Source: Bacteroidales bacterium (GTDB lineage: Bacteria; Bacteroidota; Bacteroidia; Bacteroidales; DTU049). Taken from it: DNA of 35,854 nucleotides. The notes beneath the pieces were generated by a model. That model saw only the letters and a program-made list of their open reading frames with translations. It did no database searches and was not told the DNA's origin. Made by a program: the position numbers and the translations under genes. Where the stretch lies: contig JAFGWG010000101.1 of the NCBI GenBank assembly GCA_016937255.1, positions 1 to 35,854 of the forward strand, in the 5' to 3' direction. Every line of letters starts with the position of its first letter. The first letter of the stretch is position 1. Positions 10,901-17,472 of this stretch are shown one piece after another.

Positions 10901-11063
10901 TTGAATCAGAATAGTATATTCCAAGTGCATATCCCGACATTGGTATTACAATATCAGAAGCATTACTGCAATTATCGTTGACCGGTACCTGTGCATAAGA
11001 ATGATAAAAAGGTACAATCAGGATAAATGCCGAAAGAATTATATGGAGTATTCTATTCCTCAT
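4944..11063 (-). CDS. Giant modular T9SS surface protein (2039 aa) with PPC-like modules, PKD domain and 23-residue repeats
   Basis: The protein begins with a signal peptide (MRNRILHIILSAFILIVPF) and ends in a type A T9SS sorting domain (LRLYPNPAQQSSDVNLLM). From about residue 28 to 1500 it is built from roughly eight or nine diverged modules of 140-180 residues. The first opens with NDNCSNASDIVIP, and several repeat a pattern of paired Cys, WY.F and L.PG.Y.V strands, resembling pre-peptidase C-terminal (PPC)-like beta domains. A PKD-type domain follows near 1510-1600 (YYWDFGVP), then a second PKD-like segment (IWIWDLDNG). Seven 23-residue repeats start at 1691. A fibronectin-like segment (VQWATATETNNKGFFVER) precedes the sorting domain. 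No protease or glycosidase active site is visible. Adhesin or matrix scaffold is the most likely role, which is an inference from architecture. It is third of four operon genes, 15 nt after the SUMF1-like gene. The frame is intact throughout. Confidence 0.88.
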   Translation of the reverse strand: MRNRILHIILSAFILIVPFYHSYAQVPVNDNCSNASDIVIPMSGYALGIYYSDSIDITNATLELGENLHGVQIFAGTDKKTVWYRFHLPTARAVDLELTQPNTDLGENEAGFTVYYTNSCLPPLTDIPPAKLTPLNKFGSSYNPCLLPGDYLVQVSAKTNANDTIFLKLTLDDPNVLNDYDRPVDAQNIGTISNGWLTYSYEVGCQTIENDAEICTALGANYEEYTQTTWHVFSTDQFIDLMRWEIRESNGYYTGNLYVGYNLYLGDVRVNPIAALSLIDGCGVLHPTGTSGSSPYWDGVTWLCDLLPDTTYTLQIFYHKDYANSIDIRFYERGSGYTHSPDPGAMDPSTQLGSLIGSPAGTWYYGYDTLSCNAFIADNVCGTVNPPTGFVNFSGPNFYLTTWYTFTLTDFANVRFQTDGNLGKRLFSGDVSGNCNLTSMWEFTSGDITYNCLPPGTYSVQMLGRLDTVTYVTNAYYNSIGRPANLNLMISSVNIASNFQLTALGEVDSVNYSAGSWNALQNGTLTYSTEAFFGCPNTVLPDGNVCTVSGRITKKAIYREIVIDTVGILTIHGGNWSYFQYKFYRGDASALANVQGAYNWGDSIHGLEDLSGCTNLYSALKVCVTPGIYTLVSFGDTTDVGRSDRPWFRFDKIYTQFYDPNNPDTIGDITSAIQSGTVTGTVDYFSCIDNPLTIDGRTPCSGYTKQLYREFYISQPLIVNISTTSGTFRLFEGRVSNGTGTLSYDIDNYGDLGCRSSFYSNVCIPLQPGWYTVVNYGYGGVYAGPSYIGGHLGQSNNINIWTTAPLNPPNFNRPHKAYYAGITDFGPNAGTNAYPDYHRNYVFGTERLNCIADTPFTMHPIDACPGGFDRVGYFVFDITKESFAAIDNLPSSMISRLYPFDVRTDSALMMSVPPIQPCIQETDVYHYERSYWHWRGKIEFCRLQPGSYTLAVFANSSHINTSYIPHLYVDTIIESRFDFAENAYDFDSIPGDSTYYYGKLGDVNPLDATRAASNDFISCLTGAFDTDPGIGDPQNLCWNGLFPYGPPTSILYPIDVNESVYDTLGTTNLPVRRNLWYSFVIDGPGKVYVQVENKTPGKITPVMPFTVYESDVDGTLDFSTVQGTGEQDSTLVDGLTYVLNNSTFDWYGCRQNLNEIEFVISPCDPSIKKRFYILVDHHVGLMVTDQVEVSVKYEPASPTPLRYDHYSFANDINGLHQINAPYTQVYLTAGTYDGDTSSFACASKDVPDQNTCGDKTLWYYFDSDISGQLRISYTIDGQDTLYVANDIMLFKEIIPGDSTVAGLEQVSVSSVNISGNTWGQSCLNQGRYYIMLTGCNYTIEDVVPHIWLLDEFGDLCTNPVPLSLTNQGSTSNSVSVNCHSIGEAYGEDGSAMGCLFGPTGYKSTWFKVNLDFNINVDLSFQLSESTTALPSQIRYRILYGTCASMTSGPCNSDALTEFTLNCMATDSNDYYVQVVTPENTTGTITLTVNADSSLNQSCEPFDPNCPVANFTVNNGCAGDSICFVNQSTKGDSIAYYWDFGVPAITDDTSNLENPCYLFPIPPTADTVQYNVMLVVYNIITGCNDTVVIAVPIYPVPYADITRDSPNDGYYVSAGAYVDFNGNDSNTIAVPPSIWIWDLDNGTFSNDSNPQDVVYGPGDLGLNIVELQLINGACTTIVYDTFFVKYEDVYRGGYYDGSDSTLSLSLCLPDSAWIGGFYDGQSYNDISSNCPTDSAWIGGFFDGQDYNETVSACPPDSAWNGGFYDGANLSMLEADCPPDSIWIGGFYDGQSMAREDAYCPPDSIFTGGFYDGADVTVLLADCEPEDIFKGGINDGAGVYMVSTCNPLPVEMLSLIAYWRGNDGVVQWATATETNNKGFFVERMLPDGDFESLSFVPGAGTSNSPKNYTWIDQNLFNRDGKVFYYRLRQVDFDGSENLSEIVSLSKLDMTETNDALQILRLYPNPAQQSSDVNLLMHMPEGGNISIQIHDQLGRIVFEINMHISDGLHTFVLPASEWNAGVYQLHIITQSESNSMPFIITK
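5532..5993 (-). repeat. Seven in-frame 69-bp (23-residue) repeats inside the giant surface protein
   Basis: The coding strand repeats GG-(F/Y)-YDG-x9-C-PPDS-x-W-x with an exact 23-residue period. First glycines fall at 5993 and, after six whole periods of 69 nt, at 5579. The seventh copy is degenerate (GGINDG, one residue shorter before Cys) and runs into the next domain. Each copy carries one Cys and an acidic DG turn. Copies differ substantially at DNA level, so this is an old, selected repeat and not recent slippage. Confidence 0.93.
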
Positions 11064-11078
11064 TCCACTTTAAGCCCT

Positions 11079-12554
11079 CTATCGAACTCCTCTACCTCCC
11101 ATATAATAATTTCTGGTGGTATAATTTGTGTTGTTTTTATTATTCCGATCACTAACACGACAACGATCTTGATTATCATGCCAATAGCCGCTTTTCATTA
11201 AATAATACTCACCTGAAACAGGCCAATCAGTAGCATTATAATTCCCGAAAGCATCCAATACCCCATCACCCCATATTCCAGAATATTGAGTTGTTGTAGC
11301 AGGATTTCCATTATTCGTGTTTATTTGCACACAGAATTCACGAACATTTCCACTCATTTCCATTGCTCCGTAATAGGAGCCACCTGTTGCCTCTCGAGAA
11401 AGTGTAGTGTCTCTCGCAAATATTCCCACTTCTACTGGTCCATATCCATTCACTCCAAATACACCACCATGCAAATAATAATCTGCACCATAGTAATGCA
11501 TATTTGCTCCACTGTCGGTGCAAAGTTCTGTACCGGGAGTAGTATAAGTGATATTTCTTGCTTCAATAATTACATTATTTCCCCAGGCATATTCTCCGGG
11601 AGAAAAATCTTTGGGCCCACGACAAGCTTTCTCAAATTCAAGTTCTGTCATTGGGCGCAATGCTGCCCAATCAAGATATGAAAGATAATCGTCATATGAA
11701 AGATATCCCATTGCCCGATCGCTATGGCTGGTCATATATTCGCCATTCAGATATATGTATATATTGTAACTATTAACAATATATGCACGATTCAATGCCC
11801 ATATTGGTGAAATAGTATTCAGAAAATCGACATACTGCCCCTGCGTGATTTCATATTTCATCATATAAAACTCATCGTATCCTTTTGGGAAGGTCGAATT
11901 AAGTTCAACAGGATAGCCATAATAACCATAATTAATAGTATCATTGTGGGTTTCGGAAGTAATATCGTAAGGAATATATCCATAAGAGGTTCCATATCCA
12001 GTACCAGGTGTAAATAATACACTAGTTGATGTGCCATCACCAACATAAAATCTTCCTTGTGGAATCTGAACCATTTCAATGGCAAAAACTCTGATATCAT
12101 ATTCAGCTGTGTCGGCCATAGCCGTTCCATCTGTTGATCCCACAATCTGCAAGGAAATCGCTTGAGATACAATATCGCCTTTTCCAATAGTAGATCTTTT
12201 CACCAAAACACCAGTATTATGATTGCCGGGGCTTCCAAATCTATCATTTGCTGAGATACTTTTTGCATAGGTAATATCGGTATCAAAACTATGATCGCCC
12301 ATTGTTGTACTCAGCAAAGCATGATGCCAGGCACCACCGCCACCGCATTCGCGAAACTTTACAAAAATCCAAACCGCATCATGGTTATTAGGAATATTAT
12401 TGAAATACCAGCTGTTTTCCCAGCTTAGATCAAAGTCAACAATATTTCGGTTTGCACCTGCTCTATTTACATTCTCTACCAAAACGTTATTGGCGCTTAC
12501 TTCAAATGAAAACACCAAAACGAAAAGCAATGCAAAAAGTGTATATACTTTCAT
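11079..12554 (-). CDS. Exported SUMF1-fold (formylglycine-generating-enzyme-like) protein, paralog A
   Basis: The 491-residue protein has a signal peptide (MKVYTLFALLFVLVFSFEVSA). Residues about 22-165 form a conserved N-terminal domain (NHDAVWIFVKFREC, HHALLSTT, GNHNTG). The SUMF1/FGE-sulfatase fold covers about 170-491, with MKYEITQGQYVDFLN, ALRPMTELEFEKACRGP, EMSGNVREFCVQ and a C-terminal GGRGVR. The equivalent of the FGE active-site Cys pair appears absent: the corresponding stretch reads SGYWHDNQDRCRVSDR with one Cys only. The protein is therefore unlikely to be a sulfatase-activating oxidase. It may be a structural or ligand-binding relative, as with the T9SS lipoproteins GldJ and GldK, which share the fold. 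Unlike those it has no lipobox. It is second in the operon, 18 nt after its paralog. Confidence 0.82.
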   Translation of the reverse strand: MKVYTLFALLFVLVFSFEVSANNVLVENVNRAGANRNIVDFDLSWENSWYFNNIPNNHDAVWIFVKFRECGGGGAWHHALLSTTMGDHSFDTDITYAKSISANDRFGSPGNHNTGVLVKRSTIGKGDIVSQAISLQIVGSTDGTAMADTAEYDIRVFAIEMVQIPQGRFYVGDGTSTSVLFTPGTGYGTSYGYIPYDITSETHNDTINYGYYGYPVELNSTFPKGYDEFYMMKYEITQGQYVDFLNTISPIWALNRAYIVNSYNIYIYLNGEYMTSHSDRAMGYLSYDDYLSYLDWAALRPMTELEFEKACRGPKDFSPGEYAWGNNVIIEARNITYTTPGTELCTDSGANMHYYGADYYLHGGVFGVNGYGPVEVGIFARDTTLSREATGGSYYGAMEMSGNVREFCVQINTNNGNPATTTQYSGIWGDGVLDAFGNYNATDWPVSGEYYLMKSGYWHDNQDRCRVSDRNNKNNTNYTTRNYYMGGRGVR

Positions 12555-12572
12555 ACTTTCTAATTTTCAAAT

Positions 12573-14042
12573 TTATCTGACTCCTCTTCCTCCCATATCG
12601 CTGTATCGAGTATTATAATAGCCACTGTGGTAATTAATATAATATCGATCACTGACACGTCCCCTATCCTGATGGTAATTCCAGCCACCACCTTTAATAA
12701 TGAAATATTCTCCATTACCCCACGCTGTAGTATTGGCTTCCCCACTAGCATTAAGGATGCCATCACCCCATAATCCAGTAAAATTGGAAGGCGCATTAGG
12801 GTTAGAATTATTAATATTGACCTGCACGCACATTTCGCGAACATTACCCGAAAGCTCCATCATTCCATAATACCCTGCACCTGTTGATTCTCTTGTCAAT
12901 GTTGTGTCTCTGGCAAATATTCCAACTTCCATCGGACCATATGAAGAAGCACCAAACGAGCCACCATGACAATAGTAATCAGCACCATAAAAATGCAAAT
13001 TAGCAGCACTGTCAGAACACACTTCCTGCCCACTTACTGCTCCAGTAACATTTCTAGCTTCAATATAAGTAGCCTCGCCCCAAGCATATTCTCCGGGCAC
13101 AAAATCGAGCGGGCCACGGGCACATTTCTCATATTCCATTTCCGTCATTGGTCTCAATGCAGCCCAATCCAAATATGCCATATAATCATTGTATGACATA
13201 TACGACATTGCCCGATCCGGATAATTTGATGAATAATCAGATCCACTTTGCTGCATATTGTACATATATCCATTATAAATATAGGCACGATTTAATGCAG
13301 TTGTTGGTGCAACAGAATTCAAAAAATCGGCATATTGTCCTTGCGTAATCTCATACTTCATGGCATAGAATTCTGCATAGCCCTTAGGAAATGAAGCAGA
13401 CAAGGTCAAATTATATCCCGATTGACCTGTTGCCAACGCCAATACCCCTTCATCACTTATCCGCAAAGGTAGCCGTGGATTGGTTCCCTGAGTAAATAAA
13501 TGATATGTTGAAAGCCCATCACCAATATAAAATGATTCTTCAACAATATTAACCATTTCTATTGCAAAGACTTTAATATCATATTCTGCTGTATCAGCCA
13601 TAGCTGTACCATCTGTAGATCCAACAATTTGCAGTGTTATTGGTTCAAATACTATATTACCCGTTCCAACAGTATTACGACGAACCAGAAGACCCGTATT
13701 ATGATTCCCGGGATTACCAAATCGATCTAAATTTGATATAGGCTGCGCATAGGTAATGTTTGGTCCAAAACTATGCTGAGACATAGTTGTACTTAACAAT
13801 GCATGGTGCCATGGTCCACCAGCTTCACATTCTCTAAATTTTACAAAAATCCAAACTGCATCATGATTTCTGGGAATACCAGTAACATTCCAAGAGTTAT
13901 CCCAAGAAACATTAAATGAAACTTGATCTCGAGATGCTCCAACTCGATTTAAATTATTTACAACAACATTATTTGCTGTAATTATTTCCAATGAAAAAAG
14001 AGAGAAAGCAAGGAGCAATAAAAGAGTTTGATATATGCGCAT
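12573..14042 (-). CDS. Exported SUMF1-fold protein, paralog B (first gene of the surface operon)
   Basis: The 489-residue protein has a signal peptide (about MRIYQTLLLLLAFSLFSLEIITA) and the same two-domain layout as its neighbour. Long shared stretches include NHDAVWIFVKFREC, HHALLSTTM, QIVGSTDGTAMADTAEYDI and GGRGVR, so the pair is a tandem duplication that has since diverged. The N-terminal part (about 24-165) is better conserved than the middle. In the region equivalent to the FGE catalytic loop (GGGWNYHQDRGRVSDR) even the single Cys kept in paralog A is Gly, so FGE chemistry looks impossible. No lipobox or T9SS sorting domain is visible. It is preceded by a well-formed promoter and two operator-like direct repeats and followed at 18 nt by paralog A. 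Confidence 0.82.
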   Translation of the reverse strand: MRIYQTLLLLLAFSLFSLEIITANNVVVNNLNRVGASRDQVSFNVSWDNSWNVTGIPRNHDAVWIFVKFRECEAGGPWHHALLSTTMSQHSFGPNITYAQPISNLDRFGNPGNHNTGLLVRRNTVGTGNIVFEPITLQIVGSTDGTAMADTAEYDIKVFAIEMVNIVEESFYIGDGLSTYHLFTQGTNPRLPLRISDEGVLALATGQSGYNLTLSASFPKGYAEFYAMKYEITQGQYADFLNSVAPTTALNRAYIYNGYMYNMQQSGSDYSSNYPDRAMSYMSYNDYMAYLDWAALRPMTEMEYEKCARGPLDFVPGEYAWGEATYIEARNVTGAVSGQEVCSDSAANLHFYGADYYCHGGSFGASSYGPMEVGIFARDTTLTRESTGAGYYGMMELSGNVREMCVQVNINNSNPNAPSNFTGLWGDGILNASGEANTTAWGNGEYFIIKGGGWNYHQDRGRVSDRYYINYHSGYYNTRYSDMGGRGVR

Positions 14043-14066
14043 ATCTTTGAATCTGAAATTTCAATG

Positions 14067-14098
14067 TAAAAATAATATATTACTATGATAATGTCAAA
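14067..14098 (-). promoter_or_regulatory. Putative promoter of the four-gene surface operon
   Basis: Read on the minus strand, TTTG (14098-14095) is separated by exactly 20 nt from TATTTTTA (14074-14067), a 7/8 match to the Bacteroidota -7 consensus TAnnTTTG. The operon start codon is 24 nt downstream. Position and spacing are what the phylum's housekeeping sigma factor expects. Confidence 0.55.
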
Positions 14099-14111
14099 CA
14101 TGAACTGTTTC

Positions 14112-14158
14112 AATTCATGAATAGATACACTTATTAAGATATTTCATGAATGAATACA
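14112..14158. promoter_or_regulatory. Two 18-nt direct repeats, likely regulator-binding sites
   Basis: AATTCATGAATAGATACA (14112-14129) and ATTTCATGAATGAATACA (14141-14158) match at 15 of 18 positions and start 29 nt apart, close to three helical turns. They sit just upstream of the putative -33 box of the surface operon and just downstream of the AraC-type regulator gene. AraC-family activators typically bind direct repeats next to the promoter. The rest of the 195-nt gap is AT-rich with no gene. Confidence 0.5.
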
Positions 14159-14237
14159 AATATTATCGCTACATATTAGTTATCAATAGTAAAATATATA
14201 CAATTAATTATTTGATTATATATTACTTAGAAGATTA

Positions 14238-15449
14238 CTATTGGTTAACATCCTGCTTTAAAAACTCAGAGGGGGTCAAACCAGTGAACTTTTTAAAGGA
14301 ATTATTAAAAGCTGATCTAGAGTGAAAACCCACAAGATTGGCAATGCCTTCAAAGCTAAGCTTCTTACTTTCTGGATCTTTCAGAAGCATTTTTGCTTCT
14401 TCCACTCGATATTCATTTACAAAATTATAAAAATTTATACCTTCTATTTCATTGATAACCTGACTTATATACTTATAGTTTGTATTTAATAGTACCGCAA
14501 GATCATTAATTGAAAGATTAGAATCTCTATACAGAAATTCACTACCCATTATTTCTTTAATCTTAATTAAAAGTTCATTCTTACTATCAAGTGATAGCGA
14601 GGAGCCAGAGTATTTTCCTTCACTATTCGCATTCTGCTGTACAACCTCAGCCACTACTTTTGGCTTTTCTATTTTCTGCGCTTCAACAGAAATCTTTCCT
14701 GCAGTTAGTTTATGCAAGTAAATATCCGATTGTTTAATTCCAAAGAAACCTAAGAAATTAATAAAAAGAATCATGATTATAAAATACATTACCGAAGCAT
14801 TTTCATATAAGTTCGCGTAATAAACAATGGTATCAAAAAGACTAAATATCAAATAAATCGCAAGAAATATCCACAACCAGTTAAGTGAAATATTCTCTTT
14901 ATAAGAAAAATACTGCCCCAGTCTAGATTTATGCTGAACCAACATAAGTATCATCATAAACAAGTACACAGCAAACTGTGCATAATATATTAGAATCGCA
15001 AATTTCAGTGCAGGATATCCAAATATTACTTGTAATACATCCTCATAAATAATAGCACCTTCTGGCGTATCGGGCCGTGCTTCTGGTAAATAATGACCAA
15101 AATATGCAATTATAGAAACCACAAGAAATACTACACCTGGAATAAAATGAAGAAAAACCCTCCTCGACATTCTGAATCTTGGTGATGTTAACGCCTTTAC
15201 ATACAAATAGTAAAATGGATTCAACGATAAAAAAAGTGGGATGACAAGAATATTGGTCAAACGATCAATCCCAGCTGGAATGGTAATAAAATTTGCATTT
15301 ACAAAAAAGTAAATACTGATTAAAACCATGTAAATACCCAAAATACGATGCGGTTTACTGAAAACAGCATTATAGGTAAACAACTGAATAGCAAACAGTA
15401 TTGGTTGAATCAGAAGTACAAAGTGCAGATATGTTGATATAGATTCCAC
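14238..15449 (-). CDS. Membrane-embedded AraC-family transcriptional regulator (7 TM + HTH)
   Basis: This 403-residue protein has about seven hydrophobic membrane segments in residues 1-240 (for example FLHFIPGVVFLVVSIIAYFG and VMYFIIMILFINFLGFFGI). A cytoplasmic linker follows, then a C-terminal AraC-type double helix-turn-helix at about 295-400 (LSINDLAVLLNTNYKYISQV, IANLVGFHSRSAFNNSFKKF). The family couples an unknown membrane or periplasmic signal directly to DNA binding. The start is a GTG at 15449; the next in-frame Met is about 40 residues in and would remove the first membrane helix. It lies upstream of, and on the same strand as, the surface operon, with operator-like repeats between them, so it is the probable regulator of that operon. 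This is inferred from position. Confidence 0.87.
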   Translation of the reverse strand: MESISTYLHFVLLIQPILFAIQLFTYNAVFSKPHRILGIYMVLISIYFFVNANFITIPAGIDRLTNILVIPLFLSLNPFYYLYVKALTSPRFRMSRRVFLHFIPGVVFLVVSIIAYFGHYLPEARPDTPEGAIIYEDVLQVIFGYPALKFAILIYYAQFAVYLFMMILMLVQHKSRLGQYFSYKENISLNWLWIFLAIYLIFSLFDTIVYYANLYENASVMYFIIMILFINFLGFFGIKQSDIYLHKLTAGKISVEAQKIEKPKVVAEVVQQNANSEGKYSGSSLSLDSKNELLIKIKEIMGSEFLYRDSNLSINDLAVLLNTNYKYISQVINEIEGINFYNFVNEYRVEEAKMLLKDPESKKLSFEGIANLVGFHSRSAFNNSFKKFTGLTPSEFLKQDVNQ

Positions 15450-15466
15450 GAATGAATGTAAATTTG
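15434..15466 (+). promoter_or_regulatory. Putative promoter for the M16 protease gene
   Basis: TTG at 15434-15436 and TAAATTTG at 15459-15466 (exact -7 consensus) are spaced by 22 nt, with the protease ATG 45 nt downstream. The element overlaps the 5' end of the divergent AraC-type gene, so the two transcription units could interfere with each other. Confidence 0.45.
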
Positions 15467-15470
15467 CACG

Positions 15471-15500
15471 TAAAAATAATACATTTTAATTAATGTACAA
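15471..15500 (-). promoter_or_regulatory. Putative promoter for the AraC-type regulator gene
   Basis: On the minus strand TTG (15500-15498) is followed after 19 nt by TATTTTTA (15478-15471). This is the same -7 variant as the surface operon promoter. The GTG start lies 21 nt downstream. Confidence 0.45.
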
Positions 15501-15511
15501 GAAAAGCTTTG

Positions 15512-16729
15512 ATGCCTGAATTTGATAAAAATCATACTGGAATCCCAATTATCTATACCCAATCGGGTACTGAAATTGCACATTTCATTCTGCATTTCCC
15601 GCTGGGATCAAGAGATGAAAAAAACGATCATTATGGACTAATGCACCTTTTAGAGCATATGCTTTTCAAAGGAAGCAAAGGGAAAGACAATTTTGAATTG
15701 ATCAGCAGCATCGAAAACTACGGTGCTGATATTAACGCATATACAACTAAAGAAAATCTGATACTCTTTGTGTCATTCCCCGACAAATTCATAGAAAACA
15801 TAGTACCACTTATCGCTGAGATTGTGTATGAGTCTGTTTTTCCGGAAGAAGAGCTTCGAAAAGAGAAAAATGTCATTGCCGACGAAATCAGAGCCTATAG
15901 AGACAGTGCAGCCGATTATATTTACGACAATTTTGAAGTAAAATTCTATAAAAATCACCCGCTGGGACACGATATTTTGGGTAGCATTCGTTCTATGTCT
16001 TCCATTCAGTCGGCTGATCTGCAAAAATGTATGCAGCAACTTCAGCAACATTTTCATATTTCTGTTGTGAGCAAACGATCTTTTTACGAAGTTCAACGCA
16101 TTACTAATAAGCATTTTAGTTCTAAGTATTCTGATTTCAAGAGTAAAACAGAAGTTCCTGAACTTCGAAAATTCAATAAGATTTTGCACGATGACGTAAG
16201 TCAAAGTCACTTTATTTGTGGGAGCCTATGCAGCTCATATATTGCAGAAGAAAGACAAGGCATCATGCTTTTGGCTTCTATCTTGGGCGGCCAACACCTC
16301 AGTGCCATGTTGAATCTTGAACTCAGAGAAAAACATGGTTTGGCATACACTGTTGAGAGTTCTTTGAGCAGTTTTCACGACTCAGGCATGCTATATCACT
16401 ATTTCACTTGTGAACACAGAAAACTCAATAAGGCTGTAAAACTCATGCATAATACCTTTGCAACCCTTATTCATACAAAATTTGATAAAGAACAACTAAG
16501 CACAGCTAAGCGCATTCTTAAAAGCCAATATCATTTATACTTTGAACATGCGCTTAATCGTGCACTATTCCATGCAAAATACTACCAATATCACAAAACC
16601 TGTATTAGAACAAAGGATTGGATCGAAAATTTTGAAAACACCGATGCCAAAACACTTCAGCAGCTGGCTCAGAAATACTTAACACCTGAATCTATTTCCA
16701 GTTTAAGCATGATAAAAGACAAGAAATGA
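15512..16729 (+). CDS. M16-family (pitrilysin-type) zinc metallopeptidase
   Basis: The 405-residue protein carries the inverted zinc motif HLLEH (residues 45-49). The third ligand Glu is in ADEIRAY (E125), 76 residues beyond the motif, which is the expected spacing for HxxEH-x(74-76)-E. The C-terminal half is the inactive M16 repeat with REKHGLAYTVESSLSSF. It is close to the usual size of single-chain bacterial M16 peptidases and has no signal peptide, so it should be cytosolic unless exported by another route. The ORF track begins at a TTG (15509); I prefer the adjacent ATG at 15512. The stop overlaps the next gene's start by 4 nt (ATGA), which implies translational coupling to the methyltransferase. 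The natural substrate cannot be told from sequence. Confidence 0.92.
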   Translation: MPEFDKNHTGIPIIYTQSGTEIAHFILHFPLGSRDEKNDHYGLMHLLEHMLFKGSKGKDNFELISSIENYGADINAYTTKENLILFVSFPDKFIENIVPLIAEIVYESVFPEEELRKEKNVIADEIRAYRDSAADYIYDNFEVKFYKNHPLGHDILGSIRSMSSIQSADLQKCMQQLQQHFHISVVSKRSFYEVQRITNKHFSSKYSDFKSKTEVPELRKFNKILHDDVSQSHFICGSLCSSYIAEERQGIMLLASILGGQHLSAMLNLELREKHGLAYTVESSLSSFHDSGMLYHYFTCEHRKLNKAVKLMHNTFATLIHTKFDKEQLSTAKRILKSQYHLYFEHALNRALFHAKYYQYHKTCIRTKDWIENFENTDAKTLQQLAQKYLTPESISSLSMIKDKK

Positions 16730-17358
16730 AATACGAAGACGTACACCAATTTGCAAGCAAATTCAGCAATAAGGAATCAGGGGTTCTTGCTGAAATACGG
16801 CGCGATACATGGGTGAATGTAATGTATCCACAAATGCTTACCAACGAGTTGCAGGGAAATATTATGCAACAGATTTCATTGATGAAGAGCCCAAATAGAA
16901 TTCTCGAAATCGGTGCGTTTACAGGATATTCTGCAGTATGCATGGCAAAAGGCTTAACAGAAGATGGAATGATTGACAGCATTGAAATCAACCAGGAACT
17001 CGAAAGCAGACTCAAGAAAAATTTGGCAATGGCTGAATTAGAAAGCAGAGTAAATCTTCATTTTGGAAATGCCATTGATATCATTCCAAATCTTGAGCAC
17101 AATTTCGACCTCATTTATATGGACGCCGATAAATCGCAATACCCACAATATCTTAAACTTCTTTATCCCAAACTGAATAAAAACGGTATTTTATTGGTAG
17201 ACAATGTATTATGGGGAGGCAAAATGCTAAACATAAGCGAACATAAAGACAAGGAAAGCAAAGGCATTGCAGGATTCCTTTCTCTGGCACCTGAGTTCAA
17301 GTGGACACAATACGGCATAATCCCAATGGCAGATGGTTTGTGGATGGGCGTGAAGTAA
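16726..17358 (+). CDS. Class I SAM-dependent O-methyltransferase (caffeoyl-CoA/catechol OMT family)
   Basis: This 210-residue enzyme has the SAM-binding loop EIGAFTGYSAVCMAKGL, the acidic ribose-binding strand (DSIEINQEL), and the metal-ligand motif MDADKSQYPQYL followed by VDNVLWGGK. Together these define the small cation-dependent O-methyltransferases of Pfam Methyltransf_3. It would transfer a methyl group from SAM to a hydroxyl of an aromatic or catechol-like substrate, but the true substrate is not deducible. It overlaps the M16 gene by 4 nt and must be cotranscribed with it. It is followed by a 114-nt gap and a convergent gene. Confidence 0.92.
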   Translation: MKYEDVHQFASKFSNKESGVLAEIRRDTWVNVMYPQMLTNELQGNIMQQISLMKSPNRILEIGAFTGYSAVCMAKGLTEDGMIDSIEINQELESRLKKNLAMAELESRVNLHFGNAIDIIPNLEHNFDLIYMDADKSQYPQYLKLLYPKLNKNGILLVDNVLWGGKMLNISEHKDKESKGIAGFLSLAPEFKWTQYGIIPMADGLWMGVK

Positions 17359-17402
17359 CAGTGTGAGTGGGAGAGTGGAGTGTGAGTTTAAGTGGAACCG
17401 TC

Positions 17403-17417
17403 AGGCAAAAAAAGCCT
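17403..17417. terminator. Weak hairpin between convergent genes
   Basis: AGGC and GCCT flank a seven-A loop. The 4-bp stem is short and no clean T-run follows, so termination here is only a possibility. Between the methyltransferase stop and this hairpin lies a degenerate GTGAG/GAGTG simple repeat (about 17361-17394). Confidence 0.2.
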
Positions 17418-17472
17418 CCCTAATTTATTTTTCTATAACTATAAATCATGTAAAGAACAATATAAGCTCACC

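Noticed and set aside
11079-14042. Active sulfatase-modifying enzymes (FGE)
   Set aside because: The catalytic Cys pair is not found in either protein and no sulfatase gene is nearby.
15773-16210. 145-aa minus-strand ORF opposite the M16 gene
   Set aside because: It is an antisense shadow of a gene with complete zinc-binding motifs.
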